This document shows, one piece after another, positions 17,436 through 25,575 of a stretch of DNA of 64,000 nucleotides. Positions within the stretch are counted from its first letter, which is position 1. Every line of letters begins with the position of its first letter. This DNA is from CAMAVH01 sp046297835 (GTDB lineage Bacteria > Pseudomonadota > Alphaproteobacteria > SMXQ01). The notes beneath the pieces were generated by a model, which saw nothing but the letters and a program-made list of their open reading frames with translations, searched no databases and was not told where the DNA came from. The position numbers and the translations under genes were made by a program. The DNA lies in assembly GCA_046297835.1 (NCBI GenBank), contig JBKBHI010000004.1:306989-370988 (forward strand), read 5' to 3'.

Positions 17436-17465
17436 TTGACAGGATTGGACCCTTCATCACTAAAT
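17436..17465 (+). promoter_or_regulatory. Candidate promoter of the riboswitch-nrdAB transcript
   Basis: A consensus -35 TTGACA (17436-17441) is followed after 18 bp by a weak -10, CTAAAT (17460-17465), placing the start just before the cobalamin riboswitch. Confidence 0.5.
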
Positions 17466-17474
17466 CTGGGGTCC

Positions 17475-17655
17475 ACGGTTCTCCGGATCGCTACATCCGG
17501 GGCTAAGAGGGAAGCCGGTGCGGCGTCATCGCCTAGGCCGGAGCTGCCCCCGCAACTGTAAGCGGCGAGCTGCTGTCGTCAGCGCCACTGGGGCTTTTCG
17601 CCTCGGGAAGGCCAGACAACGGCCAAGACCCGCGAGCCAGGAGACCTGCCGCGGT
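17475..17655 (+). ncRNA. Cobalamin (adenosylcobalamin) riboswitch
   Basis: Contains all recognisable B12-riboswitch landmarks in order: GGTTCTCC with a hairpin, AGAGGGAAGCCGGTG, GCTGCCCCCGCAACTGTAAG, the P7 region with a second GGCCAGACAACGGCC type arm, and the B12 box GCCAGGAGACCTGCC at 17636-17650. It lies about 120 nt before nrdA. When adenosylcobalamin binds, downstream expression is normally shut off. Confidence 0.95.
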
Positions 17656-17666
17656 CGCGTATTCGA

Positions 17667-17765
17667 AGTCTCGGGCGGGGTGCTCCGAGGGGCTTGCGGC
17701 GACGATTCCGATCGATTCGCCCGAGACTCCGACTCCCCCCGGCCGGTTGGTAATTTTTGAGGGGG
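17667..17765 (+). promoter_or_regulatory. Riboswitch expression platform (translational)
   Basis: Two possible stems follow the aptamer: an 11 bp perfect pair AGTCTCGGGCG/CGCCCGAGACT (17667-17677 with 17718-17728), and CTCCCCC/GAGGGGG (17733-17739 with 17759-17765). The second hides the nrdA ribosome site GAGGGGG, so control is probably at translation initiation. There is no clear U-tract for a terminator. Confidence 0.6.
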
Positions 17766-17772
17766 ATCGTCC

Positions 17773-19752
17773 ATGTCGTCAGCGTCTTCGCTTCTGGCCC
17801 TGGATTTCGACCAGCAGGGCAATCTCGTGCCGCTGCATGCGCAGACCAGCCCGGCGACTTACGCCGCGCCGCCGCGCCGCGCCGCGCCGCCGGCTCAGCC
17901 GCAGGCGCAGTTGCCGCTTCCCGAGCCGCGCCGCGCGCCGCTGCCTCATCCGCTGGCGCGTCCGCCGCAGCCCTCCGACCTGACGCTCGACCGTTCGCGC
18001 GACGCCCTGCTGACCCCCTTCGGCAAGGCGACGCTGACCGACCGCTACCTGATGCCGGGCGAGAGCTTCCAGGACATGTTCGCCCGCGTCTCCTGCGCCT
18101 ATGCCGACGATATCGAGCATGCCCAGCGGCTTTACGACGCCATGTCGCGCCTGTGGTTCATGCCCTCGACGCCGATTCTGTCGAACGGCGGCACCACGCG
18201 CGGCCTGCCGATCTCCTGCTTCCTCAACAGCGTGCCCGATTCGCTGGGCGGCATCGTCGACACCTGGAACGAGAACGTCTGGCTCGCCTCGAACGGCGGC
18301 GGTATCGGCACTTATTGGGGCCGCGTGCGCGCCATCGGCGAGAAGGTGAAGGGCAACGGCGAGACCTCGGGCATCATCCCCTTCATCCATGTGATGGATG
18401 GCCTGACCCTCGCGATCAGCCAAGGCTCGCTGCGCCGCGGCTCGGCCGCCGTCTATCTCGACGTGCACCATCCGGAGATCGAGGAGTTCCTCGAAATCCG
18501 CAAGGCGTCGGGCGACTTCAACCGCAAGGGCCTCAACCTGCATCACGGCCTCAACATCACCGACGAGTTCATGGAGGCGGTGCAGGACGGCAAGATGTTC
18601 GGCCTGCGCAGCCCCAAGACGGGCGAGGTGATGCGCGAGATCGACGCGCGCCAGCTGTGGCAGCGCATCCTCGAGACGCGCTTGCAGACCGGCGAGCCCT
18701 ATCTGCTGTTCATCGACCATGTGAATAAGGCCATGCCGAAGCACCAGCGCGAGCTCGGCCTCAAGGTCACGACCTCGAACCTGTGCAGCGAGATCGTGCT
18801 GCCGACCGGCATCGACCATCGCGACGAGGAGCGCACCGCCGTCTGCTGCCTGGCCTCGCTCAACATCGAGAAGTGGCACGAGTGGCAGGACGATCCGCAG
18901 ATCGTCGAGGACGTTCTGCGCATGCTCGACAACGTGCTGACCTATTTCGTCGATGTCGCGCCCGACGGCATGCAGAACGCCAAATATTCGGCGATGCGCG
19001 AACGCTCGGTCGGCCTCGGCGTCATGGGCTTCCACTCGTTCCTGCAGGCCGAGGGCATCCCGTTCGAGAGCGCGCTGGCGAAATCCTGGAACTTCCGCAT
19101 CTTCAAGAAGATCCGCCGCGAAGCCGACGCCGCCTCGGTGCTGCTCGCCGAAGAGCGCGGCGCCTGCCCGGACGCCGCCGAGCGCGGCATGGTGGCGCGT
19201 TTCAGCCATAAATTGTCGGTCGCGCCGACCGCCTCGATCAGCATCATCGCCGGCGGCACCAGCGCCTGCATCGAGCCGATCCCGGCCAACGTCTATACCC
19301 ATAAGACGCTGTCGGGCGCCTTCACCGTGCGCAACCAACAACTCGACGACTTGCTGACCACGAAGGGCGTGAATTCGCCGGAGATTTGGCAGTCGATCGT
19401 CGAGCACGAGGGCTCGGTGCAGCATCTCGACTGCCTGACCGACGACGAGAAGCTGATCTACCGCACCGCCTTCGAGATCGACCAGCGCTGGATCATCGAT
19501 CTCGCCGCCGACCGCGCGCCCTACATCTGCCAGAGCCAGTCGATCAACATCTACCTGCCGGCCGATATCCCGAAGTGGGACTTGCACATGCTGCATTGGA
19601 CGGCCTGGAAGCGCGGCATGAAGAGCCTCTATTACTGCCGCTCCAAGTCGATCAGCCGCGCCGCCGTGGCCGGCCAGCTCGAAGAAAAAGCCGAGTCCGG
19701 CCTGACGGCGGAAGCGCCGACCGATTATGAGGAGTGCCTGGCATGTCAGTGA
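17773..19752 (+). CDS. nrdA: Class I ribonucleotide reductase, large (alpha) subunit
   Basis: 659 residues; reduces ribonucleotides to deoxyribonucleotides. Active-site residues are present: C149 (ISCFLN), N336-C338-E340 (NLCSE), C358/C359, radical-transfer tyrosines Y620-Y621 (SLYYCRS), and a C-terminal CLACQ redox pair. Residues 1 to about 66 are a Pro/Ala-rich stretch (for example PPRRAAPPAQPQ) where other NrdA proteins have the ATP-cone allosteric domain; the cone appears to be absent. GAGGGGG precedes the ATG. Controlled by the B12 riboswitch, which implies that a B12-dependent class II enzyme exists elsewhere in the genome. Confidence 0.95.
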   Translation: MSSASSLLALDFDQQGNLVPLHAQTSPATYAAPPRRAAPPAQPQAQLPLPEPRRAPLPHPLARPPQPSDLTLDRSRDALLTPFGKATLTDRYLMPGESFQDMFARVSCAYADDIEHAQRLYDAMSRLWFMPSTPILSNGGTTRGLPISCFLNSVPDSLGGIVDTWNENVWLASNGGGIGTYWGRVRAIGEKVKGNGETSGIIPFIHVMDGLTLAISQGSLRRGSAAVYLDVHHPEIEEFLEIRKASGDFNRKGLNLHHGLNITDEFMEAVQDGKMFGLRSPKTGEVMREIDARQLWQRILETRLQTGEPYLLFIDHVNKAMPKHQRELGLKVTTSNLCSEIVLPTGIDHRDEERTAVCCLASLNIEKWHEWQDDPQIVEDVLRMLDNVLTYFVDVAPDGMQNAKYSAMRERSVGLGVMGFHSFLQAEGIPFESALAKSWNFRIFKKIRREADAASVLLAEERGACPDAAERGMVARFSHKLSVAPTASISIIAGGTSACIEPIPANVYTHKTLSGAFTVRNQQLDDLLTTKGVNSPEIWQSIVEHEGSVQHLDCLTDDEKLIYRTAFEIDQRWIIDLAADRAPYICQSQSINIYLPADIPKWDLHMLHWTAWKRGMKSLYYCRSKSISRAAVAGQLEEKAESGLTAEAPTDYEECLACQ

Positions 19753-20858
19753 TCGAGACGCCCGCGAAGCTCGATCTCTCGGCGCTCAATCCGCGCTCGC
19801 TGATCGGCACCGGCAAGGTCGGCCTTTTGACTTCGACCGGCAGCTACAACATCGACCGTTACGGTTGGGCCTATGATTGCTGGAAGCGCCAGCAGCAGAC
19901 CCATTGGATGGGCGAGGAGGTGCCGCTCGGCTCCGACATCAAGGACTGGACGTCGAACCGCGTCACCGATTCCGATCGCGCGTTGCTGACGCAGATTTTC
20001 CGCTTCTTCACGCAGTCGGACATCGAGGTCGGCGACAATTACTGGAAGCGCTACATCCCGATCTTCCAGCCGCTCGAAGTGCAGATGATGATGGCCGCCT
20101 TCTCCAACATGGAGACGGTCCATATCGATGCCTATGCGCTGCTGCTGAAAACGCTCGGCATGCCGCAGTCGGAGTTCGAGGCGTTCCGCGATTACTCGGA
20201 GCTGCGCGCCAAGCAGGACTACATGCACAGCTTCGGCACCGAAACGGTGTCCGACGTGGCGCGCACGCTGGCCATGTTCGGCGCCTTCACCGAAGGCATG
20301 GCGCTATTCGCCAGCTTTGCCATGCTGATGAACTTCCCGCGCCACAACAAGATGAACGGCATGGGCCAGATCGTCAGCTGGTCGGTGCGCGATGAAAGCC
20401 TGCATTGCGAAGGCATCATCAAGCTGTTCCACACCTGGAACCATGAGACCGGCGCCGTCACGAAATCGGTGCGCGACGACATCATCGACGTCGCCAAGAC
20501 GATGGTCGGCCTCGAGGAGAAGTTCGTCGATCTCGCCTTCGCGCTCGGCCCGGTGCAGGGCATGACGCCGAAGGACATCCAGGACTATGTGCGCTACATC
20601 GCCGACTGGCGGCTGACGCAATTGAAGCTGATCCCCGTGTTCGGCTATTTCGAGCAGGCCGACAACAGTTACAAGCAGGTCAAGCCGCACCCGCTGCCCT
20701 GGATGGTCGACATCCTCAACGGCGTCGAACACGCCAACTTCTTCGAGCAGCGCGCCACCGAATATTCCAAGGCCGCCAGCAAAGGCAGCTGGGACGGCGC
20801 GGAGGGCGTTTGGGCCATGTTCGACAAGGCCAAGACCGGCTCCGGCGCGCACGCCTGA
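19743..20858 (+). CDS. nrdB: Class I ribonucleotide reductase, small (beta) subunit
   Basis: 371 residues. The dimetal-tyrosyl radical site is intact by alignment with E. coli NrdB: D93, E124, H127 and Y131 (in METVHIDAYALL), the third helix FTEGMALF, and RDESLHCEG supplying the last Glu and His. I chose the ATG at 19743, preceded by GAGGAG and overlapping the nrdA stop by 10 bp (translational coupling); a GTG at 19734 is also in frame. Delivers the radical to NrdA. Confidence 0.95.
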   Translation: MSVIETPAKLDLSALNPRSLIGTGKVGLLTSTGSYNIDRYGWAYDCWKRQQQTHWMGEEVPLGSDIKDWTSNRVTDSDRALLTQIFRFFTQSDIEVGDNYWKRYIPIFQPLEVQMMMAAFSNMETVHIDAYALLLKTLGMPQSEFEAFRDYSELRAKQDYMHSFGTETVSDVARTLAMFGAFTEGMALFASFAMLMNFPRHNKMNGMGQIVSWSVRDESLHCEGIIKLFHTWNHETGAVTKSVRDDIIDVAKTMVGLEEKFVDLAFALGPVQGMTPKDIQDYVRYIADWRLTQLKLIPVFGYFEQADNSYKQVKPHPLPWMVDILNGVEHANFFEQRATEYSKAASKGSWDGAEGVWAMFDKAKTGSGAHA

Positions 20859-20860
20859 GC

Positions 20861-20906
20861 GGCGAGAACTAAGGCAGGACGGCGGCAAAACCGTCCTGCT
20901 CTCGCC
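20861..20906 (+). terminator. Terminator-like hairpin after nrdB
   Basis: GGCGAGA (20861-20867) and GCAGGACGG (20874-20882) pair with CCGTCCTGC (20891-20899) and TCTCGCC (20900-20906), a 16 bp stem with a 6 nt bulge. No U-tract follows, so termination might be rho-assisted. Confidence 0.55.
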
Positions 20907-20960
20907 GCAATCCCCTCCTAAAGTCCGCGATATCGACCATCGCCGGCTCGGGAGGGCTGG

Positions 20961-21071
20961 ATGAACGACCCTAGGATCGCTGAAGTTTCAGCGGCTTGCG
21001 CGGACCTGAGCGATACCGTAGCGTCTGCCGCCATGCTTTCCTCCTCGCGCCATAGGGCCGTCCGGCCATGA
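20961..21071 (+). CDS. Candidate 36-residue small ORF overlapping rfbB start
   Basis: An ATG at 20961 with GGGAGGG 5-6 nt upstream opens a 36-codon frame (MNDPRIAEVSAACADLSD, then TVASAAMLSSSRHRAVRP) that ends TGA at 21069-21071, overlapping the rfbB ATG as ATGA. rfbB itself has no recognisable ribosome site, so this ORF could supply ribosomes by termination-reinitiation. The peptide resembles nothing I know; it might matter only as a leader. Confidence 0.45.
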   Translation: MNDPRIAEVSAACADLSDTVASAAMLSSSRHRAVRP

Positions 21072-22165
21072 AAATCCTCGTCACCGGCGGCTTCGGCTTT
21101 ATCGGTTCGGCCCTGGTGCGCCATCTCTTGCGCAATAGCGATGCCGTCATCGTCAATCTCGACAAGCTGACCTACGCCGCCAGCCCTGACGCGCTGGAGG
21201 AAGCCTTCGGCCACAACCGCCATATCCACGAGAAGGCGGACATCGCCGACGGCGCGGCGGTGCAGGCGATCTTCGCCAAGCACCAGCCCGATGCCGTGGT
21301 GCATCTGGCGGCCGAGACCCATGTCGACCGCTCGATCGACGGGCCGGCGGACTTCATCCAGACCAACATCGTCGGCACCTATGTGCTGCTCGAAGCGGCG
21401 CGGGCCTATTGGTCGGCGTTGCCGGCGGATCGCAAGGCCGCGTTCCGCTTCCATCATGTTTCCACCGACGAGGTGTTCGGCGCGCTCGGCGACGAGGGCA
21501 AGTTCACCGAAGAGACGCCCTATGCGCCGTCCTCGCCCTATTCGGCGAGCAAGGCCTCATCCGACCATCTGGTTCGCGCCTGGCATCACACCTACGGCCT
21601 GCCGGTGCTGCTGACCAACTGCACCAACAATTACGGCCCCTGGCAGTTTCCCGAGAAGCTGATCCCGCTGGTCACGCTCAACGCGCTCGAAGGCAAGCCG
21701 TTGCCGGTCTACGGCAAGGGCGCGAACGTGCGCGACTGGCTGCATGTCGACGATCATGCCGAGGCGCTGCATCTGGTGCTGACGCGCGGCAGGGTCGGCG
21801 AGAGTTACGGCATCGGCGGCGGCGAGGAGCATCGCAACCTCGCCGTGGTCGAAGGCATTTGCGACATCCTCGATCGGCTCGCGCCGGACGCCAAGATCGG
21901 CCCGCGCCGCGGCCTGATCACTTTCGTCGCCGACCGGCCGGGCCACGATTTCCGCTACGCCATGGACATTTCGCATATCGGCCGCGAGCTTGGCTGGAAG
22001 CCCAGCGTGCGTTTCCTGGAAGGCTTGGAGAGCACGGTGCGCTGGTATCTCGACCATAGCGGCTGGTGGCAAGGCATCCGCAAAGGCGCTTACGCTGGCC
22101 AACGGCTTGGCCTGAATGCGGATAAGGGCGCGGACAATAAAAAGACGGCGGGAGGCAAGGCGTGA
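21068..22165 (+). CDS. rfbB: dTDP-glucose 4,6-dehydratase
   Basis: 365 residues, extended short-chain dehydrogenase. NAD-binding ILVTGGFGFIGSALV; catalytic STDEVFG and YSASKAS (YxxxK) motifs; NCTNNYGPWQFPEKLIP typical of RmlB. Converts dTDP-glucose to dTDP-4-keto-6-deoxyglucose, the branch point for deoxy- and aminosugars. First main gene of a four-gene operon with rfbA, an epimerase and an aminotransferase; its stop overlaps the rfbA start (GTGA). rfbC and rfbD are absent nearby, so the product is probably not rhamnose. Confidence 0.95.
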   Translation: MKILVTGGFGFIGSALVRHLLRNSDAVIVNLDKLTYAASPDALEEAFGHNRHIHEKADIADGAAVQAIFAKHQPDAVVHLAAETHVDRSIDGPADFIQTNIVGTYVLLEAARAYWSALPADRKAAFRFHHVSTDEVFGALGDEGKFTEETPYAPSSPYSASKASSDHLVRAWHHTYGLPVLLTNCTNNYGPWQFPEKLIPLVTLNALEGKPLPVYGKGANVRDWLHVDDHAEALHLVLTRGRVGESYGIGGGEEHRNLAVVEGICDILDRLAPDAKIGPRRGLITFVADRPGHDFRYAMDISHIGRELGWKPSVRFLEGLESTVRWYLDHSGWWQGIRKGAYAGQRLGLNADKGADNKKTAGGKA

Positions 22166-23040
22166 AAGGCATCGTTCTGGCGGGCGGACGCGGCACGCGC
22201 CTGCATCCGATCACTCTGGCCATCTCCAAGCAGCTCTTGCCGGTCTACGACAAGCCGATGGTCTATTATCCGCTGTCGACCCTGATGCTCGCCGGCATCC
22301 GCGAGATCCTGCTGATCTCGACGCCGGAAGACCTGCCGCAATATCAGAAGGTGCTGGGCGACGGATCGCAGTGGGGCGTGGAGATTTCCTACGCCGCTCA
22401 GCCGCAGCCCGAAGGCATCCCGCAAGCGTTCCTGATCGGCCGCGATTTCATCGCCGGCGAAGGCTGCGCGTTGGCGCTCGGCGACAACATCATTTACGGC
22501 GACGGCCTCAGCGCCTCGTTGAAAGCCGCCGCGGCGGCCGGCAAGGGCGCGACCACCTTCGCCTATTGGGTGAAGGACCCGGAGCGCTACGGCGTCGTCG
22601 AGTTCGACGCCAACAACCGCGCGACGCGCATCGTCGAGAAGCCGAAAGAGCCGAAATCCAATTACGCCGTCACCGGCCTCTATTTCTACGACGAGCGCGT
22701 GGTGAAGTTCAGCGAGAGTCTGAAGCCCAGCCCGCGCGGCGAGCTGGAGATCACCGACCTCAACAATCTCTATCTCGCCGAAGGCAGCTTGCGCGTCGAA
22801 CGGCTCGGGCGCGGCTATGCCTGGCTCGATGCTGGCACGCCGGGCTCGCTGCTCGAAGCCGGCGTCTTCGTGCAGATGGTGGAAGCGCGCCAGGGGCTCA
22901 AGATCGCCTGCCTGGAAGAGATCGCTTATCGCATGGGCTTTATCGACCAATACGGCCTGGCGGCGCTCGCCGAGCGCTACAAGAACAACGACCTCGGCGC
23001 TTATCTCCGCGAGATCGTGCGGGGCGGGCTGACGCCTTGA
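22162..23040 (+). CDS. rfbA: Glucose-1-phosphate thymidylyltransferase
   Basis: 292 residues; makes dTDP-glucose from glucose-1-phosphate and dTTP. Signature VLAGGRGTRLHPITLAISKQ and LLPVYDKPMVYYPLSTLML. Starts at GTG 22162, overlapping the rfbB stop by 4 bp; ends TGA, which overlaps the next gene's TTG start. This supplies the substrate for RfbB. Confidence 0.95.
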   Translation: MKGIVLAGGRGTRLHPITLAISKQLLPVYDKPMVYYPLSTLMLAGIREILLISTPEDLPQYQKVLGDGSQWGVEISYAAQPQPEGIPQAFLIGRDFIAGEGCALALGDNIIYGDGLSASLKAAAAAGKGATTFAYWVKDPERYGVVEFDANNRATRIVEKPKEPKSNYAVTGLYFYDERVVKFSESLKPSPRGELEITDLNNLYLAEGSLRVERLGRGYAWLDAGTPGSLLEAGVFVQMVEARQGLKIACLEEIAYRMGFIDQYGLAALAERYKNNDLGAYLREIVRGGLTP

Positions 23041-24023
23041 CCGCAAGCTGGCAGGGCCGCAAGGCGCTGATCACCGGCGGCGCCGGCTTTCTCGGCGCGA
23101 CGCTGGCCCATTGTCTCGTCGCGCTCGGCGCGGAGGTGACGGCGGTCGATAATTTTCTTCCGGAAGGCGGGGCCAATCCGTTCAACCTCGCTGGCCTAGG
23201 CACAGGTTTCGCCTTGGCGCGCGGCGATATCGGCGATGCCGCGCTGATGACGCCGCTGATTGAGCGGGCTGACGCCATCTTCAATCTCGCCGGCCGCACC
23301 GGCCATATGGATTCGATGAGCGATCCGCTCGGCGATCTCGCCGCCAACGTGACGGCGCAGCTCGGCCTGCTGGAAATCTGCCGCGCGCGCAATCCAGAGG
23401 CGCGGATCGTTTACGCCTCGACGCGCCAGTTCTACGGCACGCCAGATTATTTGCCGGTCGATGAGAAGCATGCCTTGCGTCCGCCCGACGTCAATGGCGT
23501 GCACAAGCTCGCCGCCGAGCAGCATCATCTGATCTATGCCAAGGTGCACGGGCTCAAGGCTACCGCGCTGCGCCTGACCAATTGCTACGGCCCGCGCATG
23601 CGCGTGAAGGACGCGCGCCAGACCTTCGTCGGCATCTGGATCCGCCGCCTGCTCGAAGGTCAGGCGTTCGAAGTGTGGGGCGGCGCGCAAAAGCGCGACT
23701 TCACCTATGCCGACGACATGGCGGACGCCTTCATCGCCGCGGTCGAAACGCCGGCTTGCGTCGGCAACGCCTACAACATCGGCGGCGGGGGCGCGGTCAG
23801 CCTCGACGCGCTGGCTGAAGCGCTGGTCATAGCCAACGGCGGGCAAGGCCGGTTCGAGCGCAAGGAGTTTCCCGCCGACCGCAAGCGCATCGACATCGGC
23901 GATTACGAAGCCGACGATTCCGCCTTCCGCGCCGCGACCGGCTGGACCGCGCGCGTCGATCTCGTCGAAGGCTTGCGCCGCAGCGTCGATTACTATCGCG
24001 CCAATCTGGCGCATTATCTTTAG
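23037..24023 (+). CDS. NAD-dependent sugar epimerase/dehydratase family protein
   Basis: 328 residues from a TTG start overlapping the rfbA stop (TTGA). Rossmann motif ALITGGAGFLGATLAH. The usual catalytic YxxxK reads NGVHK in PPDVNGVHKLAAEQ, so the tyrosine is replaced by asparagine; related polysaccharide-locus proteins show the same DVNGxxK pattern, so this may be a subfamily trait. Within a dTDP-sugar operon it most likely acts on dTDP-4-keto-6-deoxyglucose or its product, but the exact reaction is not decided by sequence. Confidence 0.8.
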   Translation: MTASWQGRKALITGGAGFLGATLAHCLVALGAEVTAVDNFLPEGGANPFNLAGLGTGFALARGDIGDAALMTPLIERADAIFNLAGRTGHMDSMSDPLGDLAANVTAQLGLLEICRARNPEARIVYASTRQFYGTPDYLPVDEKHALRPPDVNGVHKLAAEQHHLIYAKVHGLKATALRLTNCYGPRMRVKDARQTFVGIWIRRLLEGQAFEVWGGAQKRDFTYADDMADAFIAAVETPACVGNAYNIGGGGAVSLDALAEALVIANGGQGRFERKEFPADRKRIDIGDYEADDSAFRAATGWTARVDLVEGLRRSVDYYRANLAHYL

Positions 24024-24058
24024 CGCGCCTTCGGCGCATTATAATTAGCGCGCGTTCG
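24009..24058 (+). repeat. 25 bp tandem duplication of the epimerase gene's 3' end
   Basis: Units 24009-24033 and 24034-24058 differ at three positions. Unit 1 contains the last sense codons and TAG of the epimerase gene; unit 2 repeats HisTyr-Asn-TAG outside the gene. Each contains a GCGC-TTCG-GCGC type hairpin. Confidence 0.8.
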
Positions 24059-24082
24059 GCGCGACATCTCCAGGAGCCTCCC

Positions 24083-25222
24083 ATGGCCGACATCCGCGTT
24101 CCCCAGGCCGATCCCAAAGCCGGCTATCTCGCCCATCAGGCGGAGATCGACGCCGCCGTCACCCGCGCGCTCGCCAGCGGCTGGTACATCCTCGGCCAGG
24201 AAGTCGCCGCCTTCGAAAAGGAGTTCGCCGCCTTCGAGAGCGCCGCGCACGGCATCGGCGTCGCCAACGGCACCGACGCGCTGGAGATCATCCTGCGCGG
24301 CCTCGGCATCGGCCCGGGCGACGGCGTCGTCACCGTCTCGCACACGGCGGTGGCGACGGTCGCCTCCATCGAACTGGTCGGCGCGACGCCGGTGCTGGCC
24401 GACATCGACGATCATTACACCCTGAGCCCGCAGGCGCTCGAAGCCGCGCTCGCCGGCGAGATGGCCGGCGGAAAGGGCGATAAGCCCAAGATCAAGGCCG
24501 TCATCGTCGTGCATCTCTACGGCCAGATCGCCGACATGGCGGCGATCGCCGCCATCGCCAAGAAGTACGGCATCGCCATCATCGAAGATTGCGCCCAGGC
24601 GCACGGCGCGACGCTGGGCGGCAAGCCGGTCGGCTCGTGGGGCGCGGCGGCCGCCTTCAGCCTCTATCCGACCAAAAATCTCGGCGCTTTCGGCGACGGC
24701 GGCATCGTCACCACCAATGACGGTTTGCTCGCCGAGAAAATCCGCGCCCTCCGCGAATATGGCTGGCGCAAGCGCTACATCAGCGATCTATCCGGCATGA
24801 ACACGCGCCTCGACGAACTGCACGCCGCAATGCTGCGCGTGCGCCTGCAATATCTCGCCGAGGAGAACGCGCGCCGCGCCGCCATCGCCGACGTTTACGA
24901 CGCCGCTCTCGAAGGCTTGTGCGAGCGGCCGCTGCGCCGCGCCGGAGCGGGCCATGTGTTCCATCAATATGTCATCCGCAGCGACGCGCGCGACGCGTTG
25001 CAGGAGAAGCTGCGCGACGCCGGCATCGGCACCAACGTGCACTATCCGGTGCCGGTCCATCTGCAGCCGGCCTATGTCGGCAAGACGTGGCTCGTCGGGG
25101 GGGGCTTGCCCAAGACGGAGAAGGCGTCGGAGCAAGTTTTGAGCCTGCCGATGTTCCCGCAGCTCGCCGACGCGCAGGTCGAGGAAACCGTCGCGGCTTT
25201 GAAGGCCGTTCTGAAGCAGTAA
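24083..25222 (+). CDS. DegT/DnrJ/EryC1/StrS family sugar aminotransferase
   Basis: 379 residues, PLP-dependent. The PLP lysine is in SLYPTKNLGAFGDGG; IIEDCAQAHGA and a C-terminal NVHYPVPVHLQPAY are family hallmarks. It transfers an amino group to a nucleotide keto-sugar, here probably a dTDP-4-keto or 3-keto-6-deoxyhexose made by RfbB, giving an aminodideoxy sugar for a surface glycan. No separate 3,4-ketoisomerase (FdtA/QdtA type) is seen beside it. Starts 59 bp after the epimerase with CAGGAG. Confidence 0.92.
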   Translation: MADIRVPQADPKAGYLAHQAEIDAAVTRALASGWYILGQEVAAFEKEFAAFESAAHGIGVANGTDALEIILRGLGIGPGDGVVTVSHTAVATVASIELVGATPVLADIDDHYTLSPQALEAALAGEMAGGKGDKPKIKAVIVVHLYGQIADMAAIAAIAKKYGIAIIEDCAQAHGATLGGKPVGSWGAAAAFSLYPTKNLGAFGDGGIVTTNDGLLAEKIRALREYGWRKRYISDLSGMNTRLDELHAAMLRVRLQYLAEENARRAAIADVYDAALEGLCERPLRRAGAGHVFHQYVIRSDARDALQEKLRDAGIGTNVHYPVPVHLQPAYVGKTWLVGGGLPKTEKASEQVLSLPMFPQLADAQVEETVAALKAVLKQ

Positions 25223-25234
25223 GCGGCGTTTCGC

Positions 25235-25573
25235 CTAGGCGTGGTTGTTCAATAGCACCACGCCGGCGACGATCAGCACCAGGGCGACGATCTGGGTCGC
25301 GCCCAGGGGCTCCTTCAGCCAGAGATTGCTCAGCACCGCGAGCACGACGTAGCTGAGGGCCACGCTGGGAAAAGCGACCGAGACGGGGATTTTCCGCAGC
25401 GCCAGCATGTAGAACACGGCGGCGAAGCCGTAGAGCGCCAGACCGATGATGCTTTGCGGCTTGAGGAATTGCGCGACGATGCCGCCGTCGCCCGACGCGC
25501 CGACTTTCAGCAGCAGTTGGGCGGCGACGCCGAGCAGGATGCCGGCGGCGAGCGAAACGTAATAGATCGTCAT
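25235..25573 (-). CDS. ArnE/SMR-like small membrane flippase subunit
   Basis: 112 residues with four membrane helices; the end helix KEPLGATQIVALVLIVAGV matches EamA/SMR-type proteins such as ArnE, which flip lipid-linked sugars. Its position 2 bp downstream of an ArnC-like glycosyltransferase supports a role in moving an undecaprenyl-linked sugar across the membrane. It is convergent with the aminotransferase. Confidence 0.8.
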   Translation of the reverse strand: MTIYYVSLAAGILLGVAAQLLLKVGASGDGGIVAQFLKPQSIIGLALYGFAAVFYMLALRKIPVSVAFPSVALSYVVLAVLSNLWLKEPLGATQIVALVLIVAGVVLLNNHA

Positions 25574-25575
25574 GG

